Virus record (IMG/VR): IMGVR_UViG_3300009176_000064
Coordinates: 1-29,992 of that record
Direction: 5' to 3' (one strand)
DNA from: a virus
DNA length: 29,992 nucleotides
Both the position numbers and the translations under genes were made by a program. A model generated the notes under the pieces. The model worked only from the letters and a program-made list of their open reading frames with translations, did not search any database and was not told where the DNA came from. Of this stretch, positions 8,601 to 15,472 are shown in pieces (the first letter of the stretch is position 1; every line of letters begins with the position of its first letter).

Positions 8601-8758
8601 GCCTAGCCGGCGGCATGAGCAACGTCACGATCCAGTTTCCCGGCCTGCCTGACATCACCGGCCTGCGTGCGTCGTCCGGCGCAGTCGATGAACTGCGCAA
8701 GGCGGCCGCGCTGGCGCAGGTCCGCTCGGGTGGCCGCAAGCCGAGCCGGTATTCCTGA
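5630..8758 (+). CDS. Tape measure protein
   Basis: At 1042 residues this is the longest gene. The N-terminus (about 1-135) has three 31-residue repeats containing VEGADEAK-like units and helices. A hydrophobic stretch near residues 185-205 (VFARALGPIGIAAGVVAGAL) is the membrane-active segment usual in tape measures. The middle (about 420-550) is Gln/Ala-rich and holds an exact 32-residue tandem repeat. The C-terminal part has three copies of a GGRGTGTSDSNLAWLSRGE module typical of tape measure C-termini. Using the general rule of about 0.15 nm per residue, the tail would be near 150 nm. The TGA overlaps the next ATG. Confidence 0.92.
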   Translation: MAEKISIGIGLEGGDDVRKSLEEIVGGVDDLKKSADELGKIDATVKVNAEGADEAKDSIDGIKGAAEELGQTDAKVEVKAEGADETKTSIDEVKAAAEELGHVDATVKVGVEGADEAKASLDGVAGSAGEAKGLLDPLSQTATVVGTAFDGLSLVMARTETATDAIGSAFTKLGAKMTRSLGPLGVFARALGPIGIAAGVVAGALIKFGDSTADALNKLTASSAKLDLTAQNFDRLQKALAQTGISQDAILPGLQQLKETLSQGFFSTDVITGLQNFIAQLERMPDSAERTNLAMKTLGDALGAQVIAGLQTGTISAQNFAAALGAVTPATQQQIVEAAKYQQALNQLSAAWTEFKSVITPITTPVLEFLTRELKILRLEIGYLIAQWNLLVAAIRVLDASSLESQKAAAQQVVTAYKELTKAGEELRQGTQQTGQAAAQAAQQFQLVRNPFTGMPEAIGATNQALQQTGQAAAQAGQQGAQAGQQASQGFMVWDEKLGAITQKQAEVGQSAAQAGQQASQGFMVWDEKLGAITQKQAEVGQSAAQAGQQATSVWESISNVVLQATGKVDEYGAALGRITWDAISSNGVAAWNAVTGAIQGAYDWLVKYIDKALQLVGLKPSAPATGGGAGMARGGLLGGRGTGTSDSNLAWLSRGEYIMPARVVAQPGVASFLEALRRSGRIPGYAAGGSVGGAGSSPLAGAFIRAFDAMDAANKSNLTTMYNLSQSILAAGTAMDQSLLGIQNGMRNAIKSLEDLLRAPAKAGGGLLGGRGTGTSDSNLAWLSRGEYVMPASAVRRPGVLAFLEALRRSGRIPGFQEGGLSSGPNFPQGGWPFSGWGDGIKQMVALGKANNSAIRAVDQKVSKGNADCAQHSKEIEDSINIFWDALLKSSQGKGTGVSSGRNFPQSGWPFAAGGLMGGRGTGTSDSNLAWLSRGEHIMPARAVRQPGVLAFLEALRRSGGNLSRVLDGMGRFALGGMVPRAIPAFATGGLAGGMSNVTIQFPGLPDITGLRASSGAVDELRKAAALAQVRSGGRKPSRYS
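5744..6022 (+). repeat. Three 31-residue repeats in tape measure N-terminus
   Basis: Residues 39-69, 70-100 and 101-131 of the tape measure protein align without gaps: each begins G-x-x-D-A-x-V, followed by a variable pair, EGAD-E-x-K and then a helix. The DNA copies have diverged in sequence, so this is an older duplication kept under selection rather than a recent expansion. Confidence 0.8.
7073..7264 (+). repeat. Exact 96-bp tandem duplication in tape measure gene
   Basis: Bases 7073-7168 and 7169-7264 are identical over 96 bp, and a third partial copy (CAAGCAGGACAGCA) starts at 7265. The unit is 32 codons, so the frame is kept and a segment containing GFMVWDEKLGAITQKQ is present twice. 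Perfect identity points to a recent duplication, or to sequence homogenisation. Confidence 0.95.
7532..8512 (+). repeat. Three dispersed copies of a tape measure C-terminal module
   Basis: A module of about 50 residues (GG-L-x-GGRGTGTSDSNLAWL, then SRGE-x-x-MPA and PGV-x-x-FLEALRRSG) begins near 7532, 7925 and 8372. Two of the linkers also share a motif of the form SSG-x-NFPQ-x-GWPF (near 8097 and 8328). Copies are diverged at synonymous positions, so they are not recent. Confidence 0.85.
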
Positions 8759-9138
8759 TGCCTGCCTATACGCTGCTATCGATCGATGGCATCGACTTCT
8801 CACAGTATGCCGTGCGCGGCATAACGATGACGCTTGAGCCAATCGAGCAGTCAAAGAACGTGGCCCGCGATTGTCGCGGCGACTTGGCCGACATCTCGGT
8901 CGCACAGTTCCGCCAATACAAGGTGACGGTGACCTGCACCGATCACGAGGCGCCTGAACTGACCGATGTGTGGCCCGGCCAGGATGTCACCATCACGTGC
9001 ATTGGTGGCCTCGGCGCCGGCAATCAAAGTGATGGTCAATTGATCATCTTGGCCAAGGTCACCACGTGGAACACCTCGCGGGATGAATGGGCGGCCGAGG
9101 TGGCCTGGCAGCTCGAGGCCGAACAACGGACGCCATAA
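8758..9138 (+). CDS. Minor tail protein, distal-tail position
   Basis: This 126-residue protein follows the tape measure gene directly (TGATG overlap) and precedes the large hub-like gene. This is the usual position of a distal tail or minor tail component. It starts MPAYTLLSIDGIDFSQYAVRG and is rich in beta strands, with ITMTLEPIEQSKNVARDCRGDL. I do not recognise a named family. The role is inferred from position and size; most distal tail proteins are longer than this one. Confidence 0.6.
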   Translation: MPAYTLLSIDGIDFSQYAVRGITMTLEPIEQSKNVARDCRGDLADISVAQFRQYKVTVTCTDHEAPELTDVWPGQDVTITCIGGLGAGNQSDGQLIILAKVTTWNTSRDEWAAEVAWQLEAEQRTP

Positions 9139-11130
9139 ATGCCGGCCGGTCTTCCCTATTTTGCCTGGATTGATGCCGGCGAGACGACGTTCGGCGCCGA
9201 GCATATGCGCTGGGACGAGGCGGTGTTCTCGTTCACGCTGGCGCAGGAGGAAGGCGATCCGGCAACCTTGACTGCTGTCGTGCGCCGCCCGGTCAATGAG
9301 GCCGGTGCCATGGTCGGGCTGCTCGGTCCCGGTCGCAAGATATGGTGCTGGTTTGCGCTCGACTGCGGCCCGGCTCTGGTCAAATTCCGTGGTCGGCTCG
9401 TCGGCATCCCGACCAGCATTTTCGAGGAGCTGGTGACGCTGGTGTTCGTAGCGCGGCCATTCGATGTCGTGGCGCAGAAGGAAGCCCTGGCCGAAACGCT
9501 ACGCGTGCTGCCGTACTATGATCCGGTGGTGCTCGACAAGGAACGACGCAAAGACCCCGATGTCGTGCTCGAGGGTTACACCAAGATATGGCATTACGAT
9601 CGCGAGACCCATGTGCTCACGGTCTCCGACGAGATCACCGGCGAGGATGGTCTGGTCGAGTTCGACGGCGCAAGCGAAACCGGAAAGATATTGTACGACG
9701 GGCTCGGCCTGACGCTTACAACTGGGCCGTTGACGCGCGTCGATGTCAGTGCCGAGTTCACCTGGACCCAGCAAGCCGTCGGCACCGTCGATCTGACCAG
9801 CTATATCATTGGCATTGCGCAGTTTGCCACAGAGGGTCAGGCCGGTTCGATTGCATCGTACACATTGACGGCCGACAGTTGGCCGAAGAACAAAACTGGC
9901 ATCGGCGACGGCTGGGAAGTTGCGGAGGGCAGATGCTACGAGAACTATGACCTGACGCTTCGGCAATGGACAGAAAGCGCAACGCTCGAAGTTGAAACGG
10001 GGGACGGACAAACCATCCAGGCAACCTCAACGCATTCGCGGAATAGTTTTGCAATTCCGCCAGGCAGCATGGTGGTGGGATACGACATCAAGGACGAGTG
10101 GAATGTCAGCTACAATGAGGATGGCGACGCCACAGGATACAGCAGCAATTTCTCATCCACTGCTTCCGTTCTGCCGCTGCATCACATCACGCCGACGCTG
10201 GTGGCGGGCTACAAGGCGGAACGGCAATGCACCGAGCTGGTGTCGTTCTCTTTGATCGCTGACGTGCAGCCGATCCTGACCGATCCCGAAGACGGCGAGG
10301 CCATGCGGATCGATGATGTCCGCTCGGTCAATCTCACTGAGGCGATCGACGGCGAGGCCCCGATCGGCGATCCGCGGCGGCGGTCCTACATCGCCACTGA
10401 ACGCGGCAATCAAAGCATCGAGCATCTGATCGCGTTGGCGCGGGCGCACCTGATGAAGCGCGCACGGGTGGTAGAGATCGCATTTGCGCCAAAGCTCGCG
10501 CGCATGCCTGAAATCACTCTGCGCAAGAATGTATCCCTGATCGAGCCGCGGGTCGGCGAGGCCGTCGGCAAGATCATCGGCTATTCGATCGCCCTCGACG
10601 GCTCGGATGGGCGGGTTCAATGCGAGGTCCGCATCGGCTGCACCATCGGCTACGGCGGCTCGCAGGTAGAGCTGGCGGGAACGCCGACCTATTGCAGCAT
10701 CGATTATGTCGGCACCGACTACCAGCAGTTCAATGATCGAGTGGTACTGTTTGATGAAGGCGATACCTCGGTCGGTTATCAGCCGCCAGAGGCAGCACCG
10801 AATGACGATGGCATCGACTTCTTGTCGGCGCTCAGAGCAGAGGATGTGATCGACATCCCACTTGTCGTCGAGAACCCGCCGCGGGATCAGCAGTCCTACA
10901 TCTTGCAGGCGACCCTCGGCCACACCCTGCCGAGAACACCGGCCGCGGACGAGGAGGAGCTGCAGAAATACTACGAGACGACCTCAGAGCTTGTCGGTGC
11001 CGCATTGAAGCAGGTCGAAACCAAACTGATCTTCAAACTCAAGAGCATGACCAGGGAATTCGAAAGCGATTACGAGTTGCAGGTCACCGATCTGAAAATC
11101 CCAACCGGTTATGATCTGGAGGCGGCATAA
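9139..11130 (+). CDS. Tail hub / baseplate-like protein
   Basis: This 663-residue protein starts one base after the previous stop. The N-terminal part (about 1-140) contains TLTAVVRRP, GRKIWCWFALDC and VTLVFVARPFDVVAQK, the beta-rich layout of the gp27-like hub proteins that close the siphovirus tail tip. The middle (about 220-350) is Ser/Thr/Gly-rich, and the C-terminal part has RRRSYIATERGNQSIEHLIALARAH (cited from about residue 413), also seen in phage tail tip proteins. The size suits a tail-tip hub. The call rests on position and overall pattern, not a catalytic motif. Confidence 0.65.
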   Translation: MPAGLPYFAWIDAGETTFGAEHMRWDEAVFSFTLAQEEGDPATLTAVVRRPVNEAGAMVGLLGPGRKIWCWFALDCGPALVKFRGRLVGIPTSIFEELVTLVFVARPFDVVAQKEALAETLRVLPYYDPVVLDKERRKDPDVVLEGYTKIWHYDRETHVLTVSDEITGEDGLVEFDGASETGKILYDGLGLTLTTGPLTRVDVSAEFTWTQQAVGTVDLTSYIIGIAQFATEGQAGSIASYTLTADSWPKNKTGIGDGWEVAEGRCYENYDLTLRQWTESATLEVETGDGQTIQATSTHSRNSFAIPPGSMVVGYDIKDEWNVSYNEDGDATGYSSNFSSTASVLPLHHITPTLVAGYKAERQCTELVSFSLIADVQPILTDPEDGEAMRIDDVRSVNLTEAIDGEAPIGDPRRRSYIATERGNQSIEHLIALARAHLMKRARVVEIAFAPKLARMPEITLRKNVSLIEPRVGEAVGKIIGYSIALDGSDGRVQCEVRIGCTIGYGGSQVELAGTPTYCSIDYVGTDYQQFNDRVVLFDEGDTSVGYQPPEAAPNDDGIDFLSALRAEDVIDIPLVVENPPRDQQSYILQATLGHTLPRTPAADEEELQKYYETTSELVGAALKQVETKLIFKLKSMTREFESDYELQVTDLKIPTGYDLEAA

Positions 11131-11612
11131 TGCCAGGCTTCGAAACCATCGTCCGGCCGGTCGTCTTCCCCAACATCCGGCCGGTGCCGACACGATCACT
11201 GCCGCCTGAGGATGACCCCGAGAAGGGCAAATGCACGATCGGCGGCGGTGGCGGCGGCATCATCGCCGTCACGGAAAATAAAAGCGTAAGCGGATCAACA
11301 CACAATCCGAAGGAAATCGAGCGCACGGTTGACCAGGCGCGGGTCCATCAAAAGAACGACGACGGGACCATCAACGAGGAGAACTTTGTTGATATCGAAG
11401 TCGCGAACAAAATCAAGATGAAGGTGGGTGCCCGCCCCGGCGGGGGGACGCCTTTTACCGGTTTCAATGGTGACGATGTGGTGAAAACGACGGCAGATAG
11501 GGGCTACACCGGCGATGATCTGATCGAGAACTATAGGTACGAGCCTGTCAAAGAAAAAGATAACATTAAGATCAAGAAAAAGAACATCATAAAGAAGGCA
11601 GAGAGCGCATGA
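11130..11612 (+). CDS. Small hydrophilic tail-region protein, unknown
   Basis: This 160-residue protein has a proline-rich N-terminus, a run of glycines (GGGGGGII, about residues 38-45), an acidic/basic middle and a strongly lysine-rich C-terminus (KEKDNIKIKKKNIIKKA). The last 60 bases are visibly A-rich compared with the neighbouring genes. The ATG overlaps the hub gene's stop and the end overlaps the next gene. No family is recognised. Its place among tail genes suggests a structural or assembly role at the tail tip. Confidence 0.6.
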   Translation: MPGFETIVRPVVFPNIRPVPTRSLPPEDDPEKGKCTIGGGGGGIIAVTENKSVSGSTHNPKEIERTVDQARVHQKNDDGTINEENFVDIEVANKIKMKVGARPGGGTPFTGFNGDDVVKTTADRGYTGDDLIENYRYEPVKEKDNIKIKKKNIIKKAESA

Positions 11613-12415
11613 CCATCGTTTTCGTCACCACCGGCCCGTGGGGCGGCGGCACCGGCGCGCCGAACAGTGCGGCGCAGGTTGACGGCAACTTCTACGATGT
11701 CGATCAGCGCATCGTCGACCTCTCGGCCGATGTGGCCGAGGGCAAGCGCATCGACACGGTGACCTATACCAGCAATTCCATGACGTTCCATTTTACCGAT
11801 GGTTCGTCGCAGGTCATTCCGCTGCCGGTTGCGACCCTCGAATATGCCGGCAACTGGCTCAACGATACGTTCTATTCTCGCGCCAACATCATCACGGCAC
11901 CAGGCATCGGCGTGTTCCAGGTGCTCGAGGATCACACCACGCCACCGGCACCGGCAACCTTCAATCCGAATGCAACGGACGAGAGCACCGATCTAAATCC
12001 GCTCTATCAGTTGTGGATGCCGCTGCGCGATGTGAACTACGACGCCGCGATCTTCGTGCCCGGCAGCATCCAGCGCAGTGCCGACGAGCTGCTGTTCCAG
12101 GGCATTGCAAATCGTTCAATGATGATTGGCTCGGGCGACGAGGGTGCCTATGCCTATCTCGATGTTGGCAACGATGCGCCCGGTGCCACCGATGTCATCC
12201 TGTCGATCGAGTGGAACGGGACCGAGGTCGGCACCATCACGTTTCCCGCCGGCGGCGATATCGATACCAGCGGCGGGCAGGTCGGCGAGTTCAACATTCC
12301 GCTGCCGGTAGGTTATGCCGCGGGCTCTCGCTATGCGCTGCGGGTCACGCAATCCGACAATGCGGAGCCGGCGGGCCTGTCGGTGACGCTGCCGTTCATT
12401 CGCACGGATATCTGA
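11609..12415 (+). CDS. Tail-tip/fibre-associated structural protein
   Basis: This 268-residue protein begins MTIVFVTTGPWGGGTGAPNSAAQVDGNFYD, written here only as the opening pattern, and includes a short helix QRIVDLSADV. It also has the segment LEYAGNWLNDTFYSRANIITAPG, a layout common in phage tail fibre proteins where a trimer-forming N-terminus is followed by a W-rich beta repeat. The C-terminal half is beta-rich. It overlaps genes on both sides by four bases or fewer. Likely a tail-tip or fibre adaptor; no enzymatic motif is visible. Confidence 0.6.
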   Translation: MTIVFVTTGPWGGGTGAPNSAAQVDGNFYDVDQRIVDLSADVAEGKRIDTVTYTSNSMTFHFTDGSSQVIPLPVATLEYAGNWLNDTFYSRANIITAPGIGVFQVLEDHTTPPAPATFNPNATDESTDLNPLYQLWMPLRDVNYDAAIFVPGSIQRSADELLFQGIANRSMMIGSGDEGAYAYLDVGNDAPGATDVILSIEWNGTEVGTITFPAGGDIDTSGGQVGEFNIPLPVGYAAGSRYALRVTQSDNAEPAGLSVTLPFIRTDI

Positions 12416-12570
12416 TGGCGGATTTAGCGGACGCGCTTGGCCTCGATTTCCTGACGCAGATCATAAATGTGCATTGGGAGAGCGGGCTCGCGGTAGAATT
12501 CGGCAACAAGGCTGAAGATGCGCCAGGGCTGAACGAAGATGCGTCGGTGGTACGGGCCGCAAGACAATGA
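12415..12570 (+). CDS. Small protein between tail fibre genes, unknown
   Basis: This 51-residue gene (MADLADALGLDFLTQIINVHWE ... VRAARQ, cited only at its ends) starts with an ATG overlapping the previous TGA and ends by ATGA overlap with the next gene. It lies wholly inside a longer frame that would start at 12013, but coupling at both ends supports the short version. No family is recognised. Confidence 0.55.
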   Translation: MADLADALGLDFLTQIINVHWESGLAVEFGNKAEDAPGLNEDASVVRAARQ

Positions 12571-13847
12571 GCTATCTCAGTCTGCCGGCCATCAACATGG
12601 CCGATTTCAGCAAAGGCACAATTTCGTTATGGTTTCGTTTTTCAGAAGATGCGGTTGAGGCGGCGCGGACATATGGCGCGGGCTATCAGACGCCGGACTT
12701 TGGTAACTTTGCATTCGGGCCAGATATTTTCAAAAGTACAATTCCATTGGTTACGTTTGGCCGCAAGGTGATGGCGCATACTTACGGCACGGTTGGCCAT
12801 GTCTGGACCCAGACAGAAGGCGGCGCTGTGTTGCAGGCGGTGACAAACGATGTTGTAACCAAGGACGATTCTCCCTGCGAGCCTTCCCATCTCGGTCTTG
12901 AGGTTCGCGATGCTGCCAGCGGTATCGACGGTGTCACTCTTAAAATAGCGTTTCAAACAGAAACGCGGGCAGAGGTACAGGGAATGGCGTTCGAGGCGAC
13001 CGACGTTCATTGGGCACAAGTCAGTGAGGGCGGGCCATTTCAGCAATACATGACTGTTCGGGACGTTTCCTTCATTCGCACCGGACAACCGGAATGGTTT
13101 TTGATCAGCCCGAAATTCAACGTCGAACCTGACAAATGGCATCATCTCCTGGTGTCATTTGATTTTACTGGATCGGTTAACGTGGTGGCGCTTGTGGCGC
13201 CGGGCGCAGGCTCTGAGACGGAAGAAGAGGTGCGGAACGCCACGATCAAGAGCTATTGCAAATGTTGCTATGCGTTCGATGACGAGAACAAGAAAGGGAA
13301 AGACAACATTGGAAATAGCATTGGTTTCGACCAGCCGACGATAGGTTGGGTGCCACAGGATGATAACGGGATCATTCCCCAGACCGCGGAGCGTGCGGTT
13401 GTGGCCTACTCGCCGACCCCGCCTAATCCATTCGTTACCGGCGGGAACGTGGACCCGGCATATCATTGGGAGGCATCACCGATCCCGATGAACGGCGGCC
13501 CGGTAGGGTTGCCGGCAAGTGCTGAATATGTCGATACGATTTATCATTGTGAAATGGCCGAATTCCAGATGTGGGGAGGCATCTCCCTGGATACGGAAAA
13601 CGTGATAAACCGGCGCGCCTTCGTCGACGCCAATGGCAAACCCGTCAAGCCTATAAAGGCGGAAGAACTGATGGGCCGAAGGCCGGATATCCAATTTCAT
13701 GGCACCAATAAATGGCAACAGGGATATAACACCGGAACGACCGGTGCCCAGGAGTCAACAACGGGGGAATTTGAAAAGATACCATCGGGCCAATTCATTC
13801 CGACCGCAAAGATCGCCAAATATTTGCCGGACCCCAGTTTGGCTTGA
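12567..13847 (+). CDS. LamG/concanavalin-like lectin, candidate receptor-binding protein
   Basis: This 426-residue protein resembles a LamG/concanavalin A-like lectin fold. The N-terminal strand is KGTISLWFRF (about residues 16-25), and the paired late strand is KWHHLLVSFDFTG (near residue 190). Both are hallmarks of LamG sandwich domains. A later CEMAEFQMWGGISLD segment gives the closing strand. The gene uses more A/T-ending codons than its neighbours, consistent with exchange between phages, which is common for receptor-binding genes. It most likely sits at the tail tip and binds host surface polysaccharide; that is inference from fold and position. Confidence 0.7.
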   Translation: MSYLSLPAINMADFSKGTISLWFRFSEDAVEAARTYGAGYQTPDFGNFAFGPDIFKSTIPLVTFGRKVMAHTYGTVGHVWTQTEGGAVLQAVTNDVVTKDDSPCEPSHLGLEVRDAASGIDGVTLKIAFQTETRAEVQGMAFEATDVHWAQVSEGGPFQQYMTVRDVSFIRTGQPEWFLISPKFNVEPDKWHHLLVSFDFTGSVNVVALVAPGAGSETEEEVRNATIKSYCKCCYAFDDENKKGKDNIGNSIGFDQPTIGWVPQDDNGIIPQTAERAVVAYSPTPPNPFVTGGNVDPAYHWEASPIPMNGGPVGLPASAEYVDTIYHCEMAEFQMWGGISLDTENVINRRAFVDANGKPVKPIKAEELMGRRPDIQFHGTNKWQQGYNTGTTGAQESTTGEFEKIPSGQFIPTAKIAKYLPDPSLA

Positions 13848-13867
13848 GCGAGGAAAGCACTGCTTGA

Positions 13868-14749
13868 ATGCTGGTCTGTAACGTCAGCCTTCGCCCAGCG
13901 CGTAGCGGGATTGCGGCCGCGATCACCGAAGCAGTGACGGCAGTCGACGCAATTGCTACGGGGAATGTGGTTTTCGCCACGCTGGTCGATGACCCGGCTT
14001 CGGTTGGTGACAACGTCAATGCTTACCTCGGCGAGATCATGCTCGAGGCCGCGAATGCCGATGCCCTCGCCGAGGCCGGCCTTACCTACAGTTCTGCGAT
14101 CAATGAGGCAATAACCGCTAGCGATACGCAATCTGCCACGGCGGCCGCAGCGCCAACAACATGGGATGCTGCCACAGCTACCGCTGTTACGCTTTCGGGC
14201 GGCAATCTTGTTGCAACCAATACCGGCACGACATCGGCCGATCAGGGTGTGCGTGTTGCCAGTAGCAGCGGGAAAACCAGCGGCAAATATTATTTCGAGA
14301 TAACGACTACGGTGTCTGGGACCGGCGGAAACATAGCTGTCGGCATTTGCACGACGACTTCGACTTACCCAAGTCTCGGGAATCTCGCGGCCGCAGCCGT
14401 GGTCGGTAACACTTCGATCCGCAATTCTGGTAACCTCTGGGCCAACGGTACTAATACCGGCATAACGATCGGAACTTATTCGGCGGTCGGACAAGTCGTT
14501 AGCGTGGCGGTTGATCTCGATAATCTTCGAATCTGGTTTCGTCGTGGCGCCAACAATTGGAACAACAGTGGCACCGCCAATCCGGCGACAAACACTGGCG
14601 GGATTGTAATCCCAGCCGGGACCATGGTTCCGGTTTGCATTTTCGGTGGCTCTGCTGGCGCCGCTGGTAATGCTTTTACTGCCAATTTCGGCGCATCGGC
14701 GTTTGCTGGAACAGTCCCATCAGGATTCACGTCAGGCTGGCCAGCCTGA
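13868..14749 (+). CDS. SPRY-domain tail protein, candidate receptor-binding
   Basis: This 293-residue protein has an alanine-rich helical N-terminus and a C-terminal SPRY (B30.2)-like domain from about residue 135. It reads KTSGKYYFEITTTVSG, then GNIAVGICT, a glycine-rich middle, VVSVAVDLDNLRIWFRRG and a closing strand ending FTSGW. These are the standard strands of SPRY modules found on phage tail proteins. The start at 13868 is preceded by GAGGAAAG at 11 bases, somewhat far. The gene follows the LamG-like gene by 20 bases. Together they may give two binding specificities. Confidence 0.72.
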   Translation: MLVCNVSLRPARSGIAAAITEAVTAVDAIATGNVVFATLVDDPASVGDNVNAYLGEIMLEAANADALAEAGLTYSSAINEAITASDTQSATAAAAPTTWDAATATAVTLSGGNLVATNTGTTSADQGVRVASSSGKTSGKYYFEITTTVSGTGGNIAVGICTTTSTYPSLGNLAAAAVVGNTSIRNSGNLWANGTNTGITIGTYSAVGQVVSVAVDLDNLRIWFRRGANNWNNSGTANPATNTGGIVIPAGTMVPVCIFGGSAGAAGNAFTANFGASAFAGTVPSGFTSGWPA

Positions 14750-14768
14750 CACGACGAAAGGAAAAACC

Positions 14769-15353
14769 ATGACTGATGAACGCGCACAGGCGCGCGAGAG
14801 CAATGATGCATGCGTGATCCGGGGCAGCGGGATCGGCGAGCGTGCCGAGGCACACGGCCGCTACGAGGTCGAATGCATCGGCGCCGATGGCAAACTCAAG
14901 TGGCGCGACACCATCGAGAATGTGGTGGCGACGGTCGGCAAGAACCTGGCGCTCGACACCTTCCTCGCGGGCTCGGCCTATACCGTGACTGGGCCTTACA
15001 TGGGTCTGATCTCCTCGACCTCGTATTCGGCGGTTGCTGCGGGCGACACCATGGCCTCGCATGCGGGCTGGCTCGAGGGCGGCGGTGCCAACGCACCGAC
15101 CTATACCGGCAATCGCAAGACTGCGGCCTGGTCGGCTGCGGCTTCTGGGGCCAAGGCGCTGTCGGCGGCGCTGTCGTTCGCCATCACCAGCACTGGGACC
15201 GTCAAGGGTGCATTCCTCTGCTACGGCAGTGGCGCGAGCGCCACCAAGGACAACACCAGCGGGACGCTATGGTCGGCCGGCACGTTCAGCACCGGCGACA
15301 AGGCGGTGGTTAACGGGGACACGCTCAACGTCAATTATTCCACATCGCTATGA
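14769..15353 (+). CDS. Tail-tip or decoration-type structural protein
   Basis: From the ATG at 14769 (AAGGA five to nine bases upstream) the protein is 194 residues long. It includes GRYEVECIGADGKLKWRDTI, TVGKNLALDTFLAGSAY and TVTGPYMGLIS, a conserved pattern found in many rhizobial phage structural proteins. The frame is open upstream to 14646 but that part overlaps the previous gene. Function is not established; position after the receptor-binding candidates suggests a virion surface role. Confidence 0.65.
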   Translation: MTDERAQARESNDACVIRGSGIGERAEAHGRYEVECIGADGKLKWRDTIENVVATVGKNLALDTFLAGSAYTVTGPYMGLISSTSYSAVAAGDTMASHAGWLEGGGANAPTYTGNRKTAAWSAAASGAKALSAALSFAITSTGTVKGAFLCYGSGASATKDNTSGTLWSAGTFSTGDKAVVNGDTLNVNYSTSL

Positions 15354-15472
15354 CGCCTCGACACTACGAGGTGCTGCCGTGGATCATCATCCTGCTATGT
15401 GCGCTCGCTATCCTGGCGTTCCTGTCCTGGCTCGGCTGGGACAACTGGTCTGACCTGCGCGAGGTGACGTGA
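15350..15472 (+). CDS. Tiny single-span membrane protein upstream of endolysin
   Basis: This 40-residue gene has one hydrophobic segment (about residues 9-30, VLPWIIILLCALAILAF) and a short polar tail. Its ATG overlaps the previous TGA and its TGA overlaps the endolysin ATG, so it is translationally coupled to both. It could be part of the lysis cassette (holin/antiholin or an inner-membrane spanin-type partner), but it is too short to assign by sequence. Several other small membrane proteins occur in the window. Confidence 0.65.
   Translation: MTPRHYEVLPWIIILLCALAILAFLSWLGWDNWSDLREVT

Noticed and set aside
9062-9080. Second parS-like site (CCACGTGGAACA)
   Set aside because: Only 12 of 16 bases fit the consensus, one half is poor, and it lies inside a tail gene; chance is likely.
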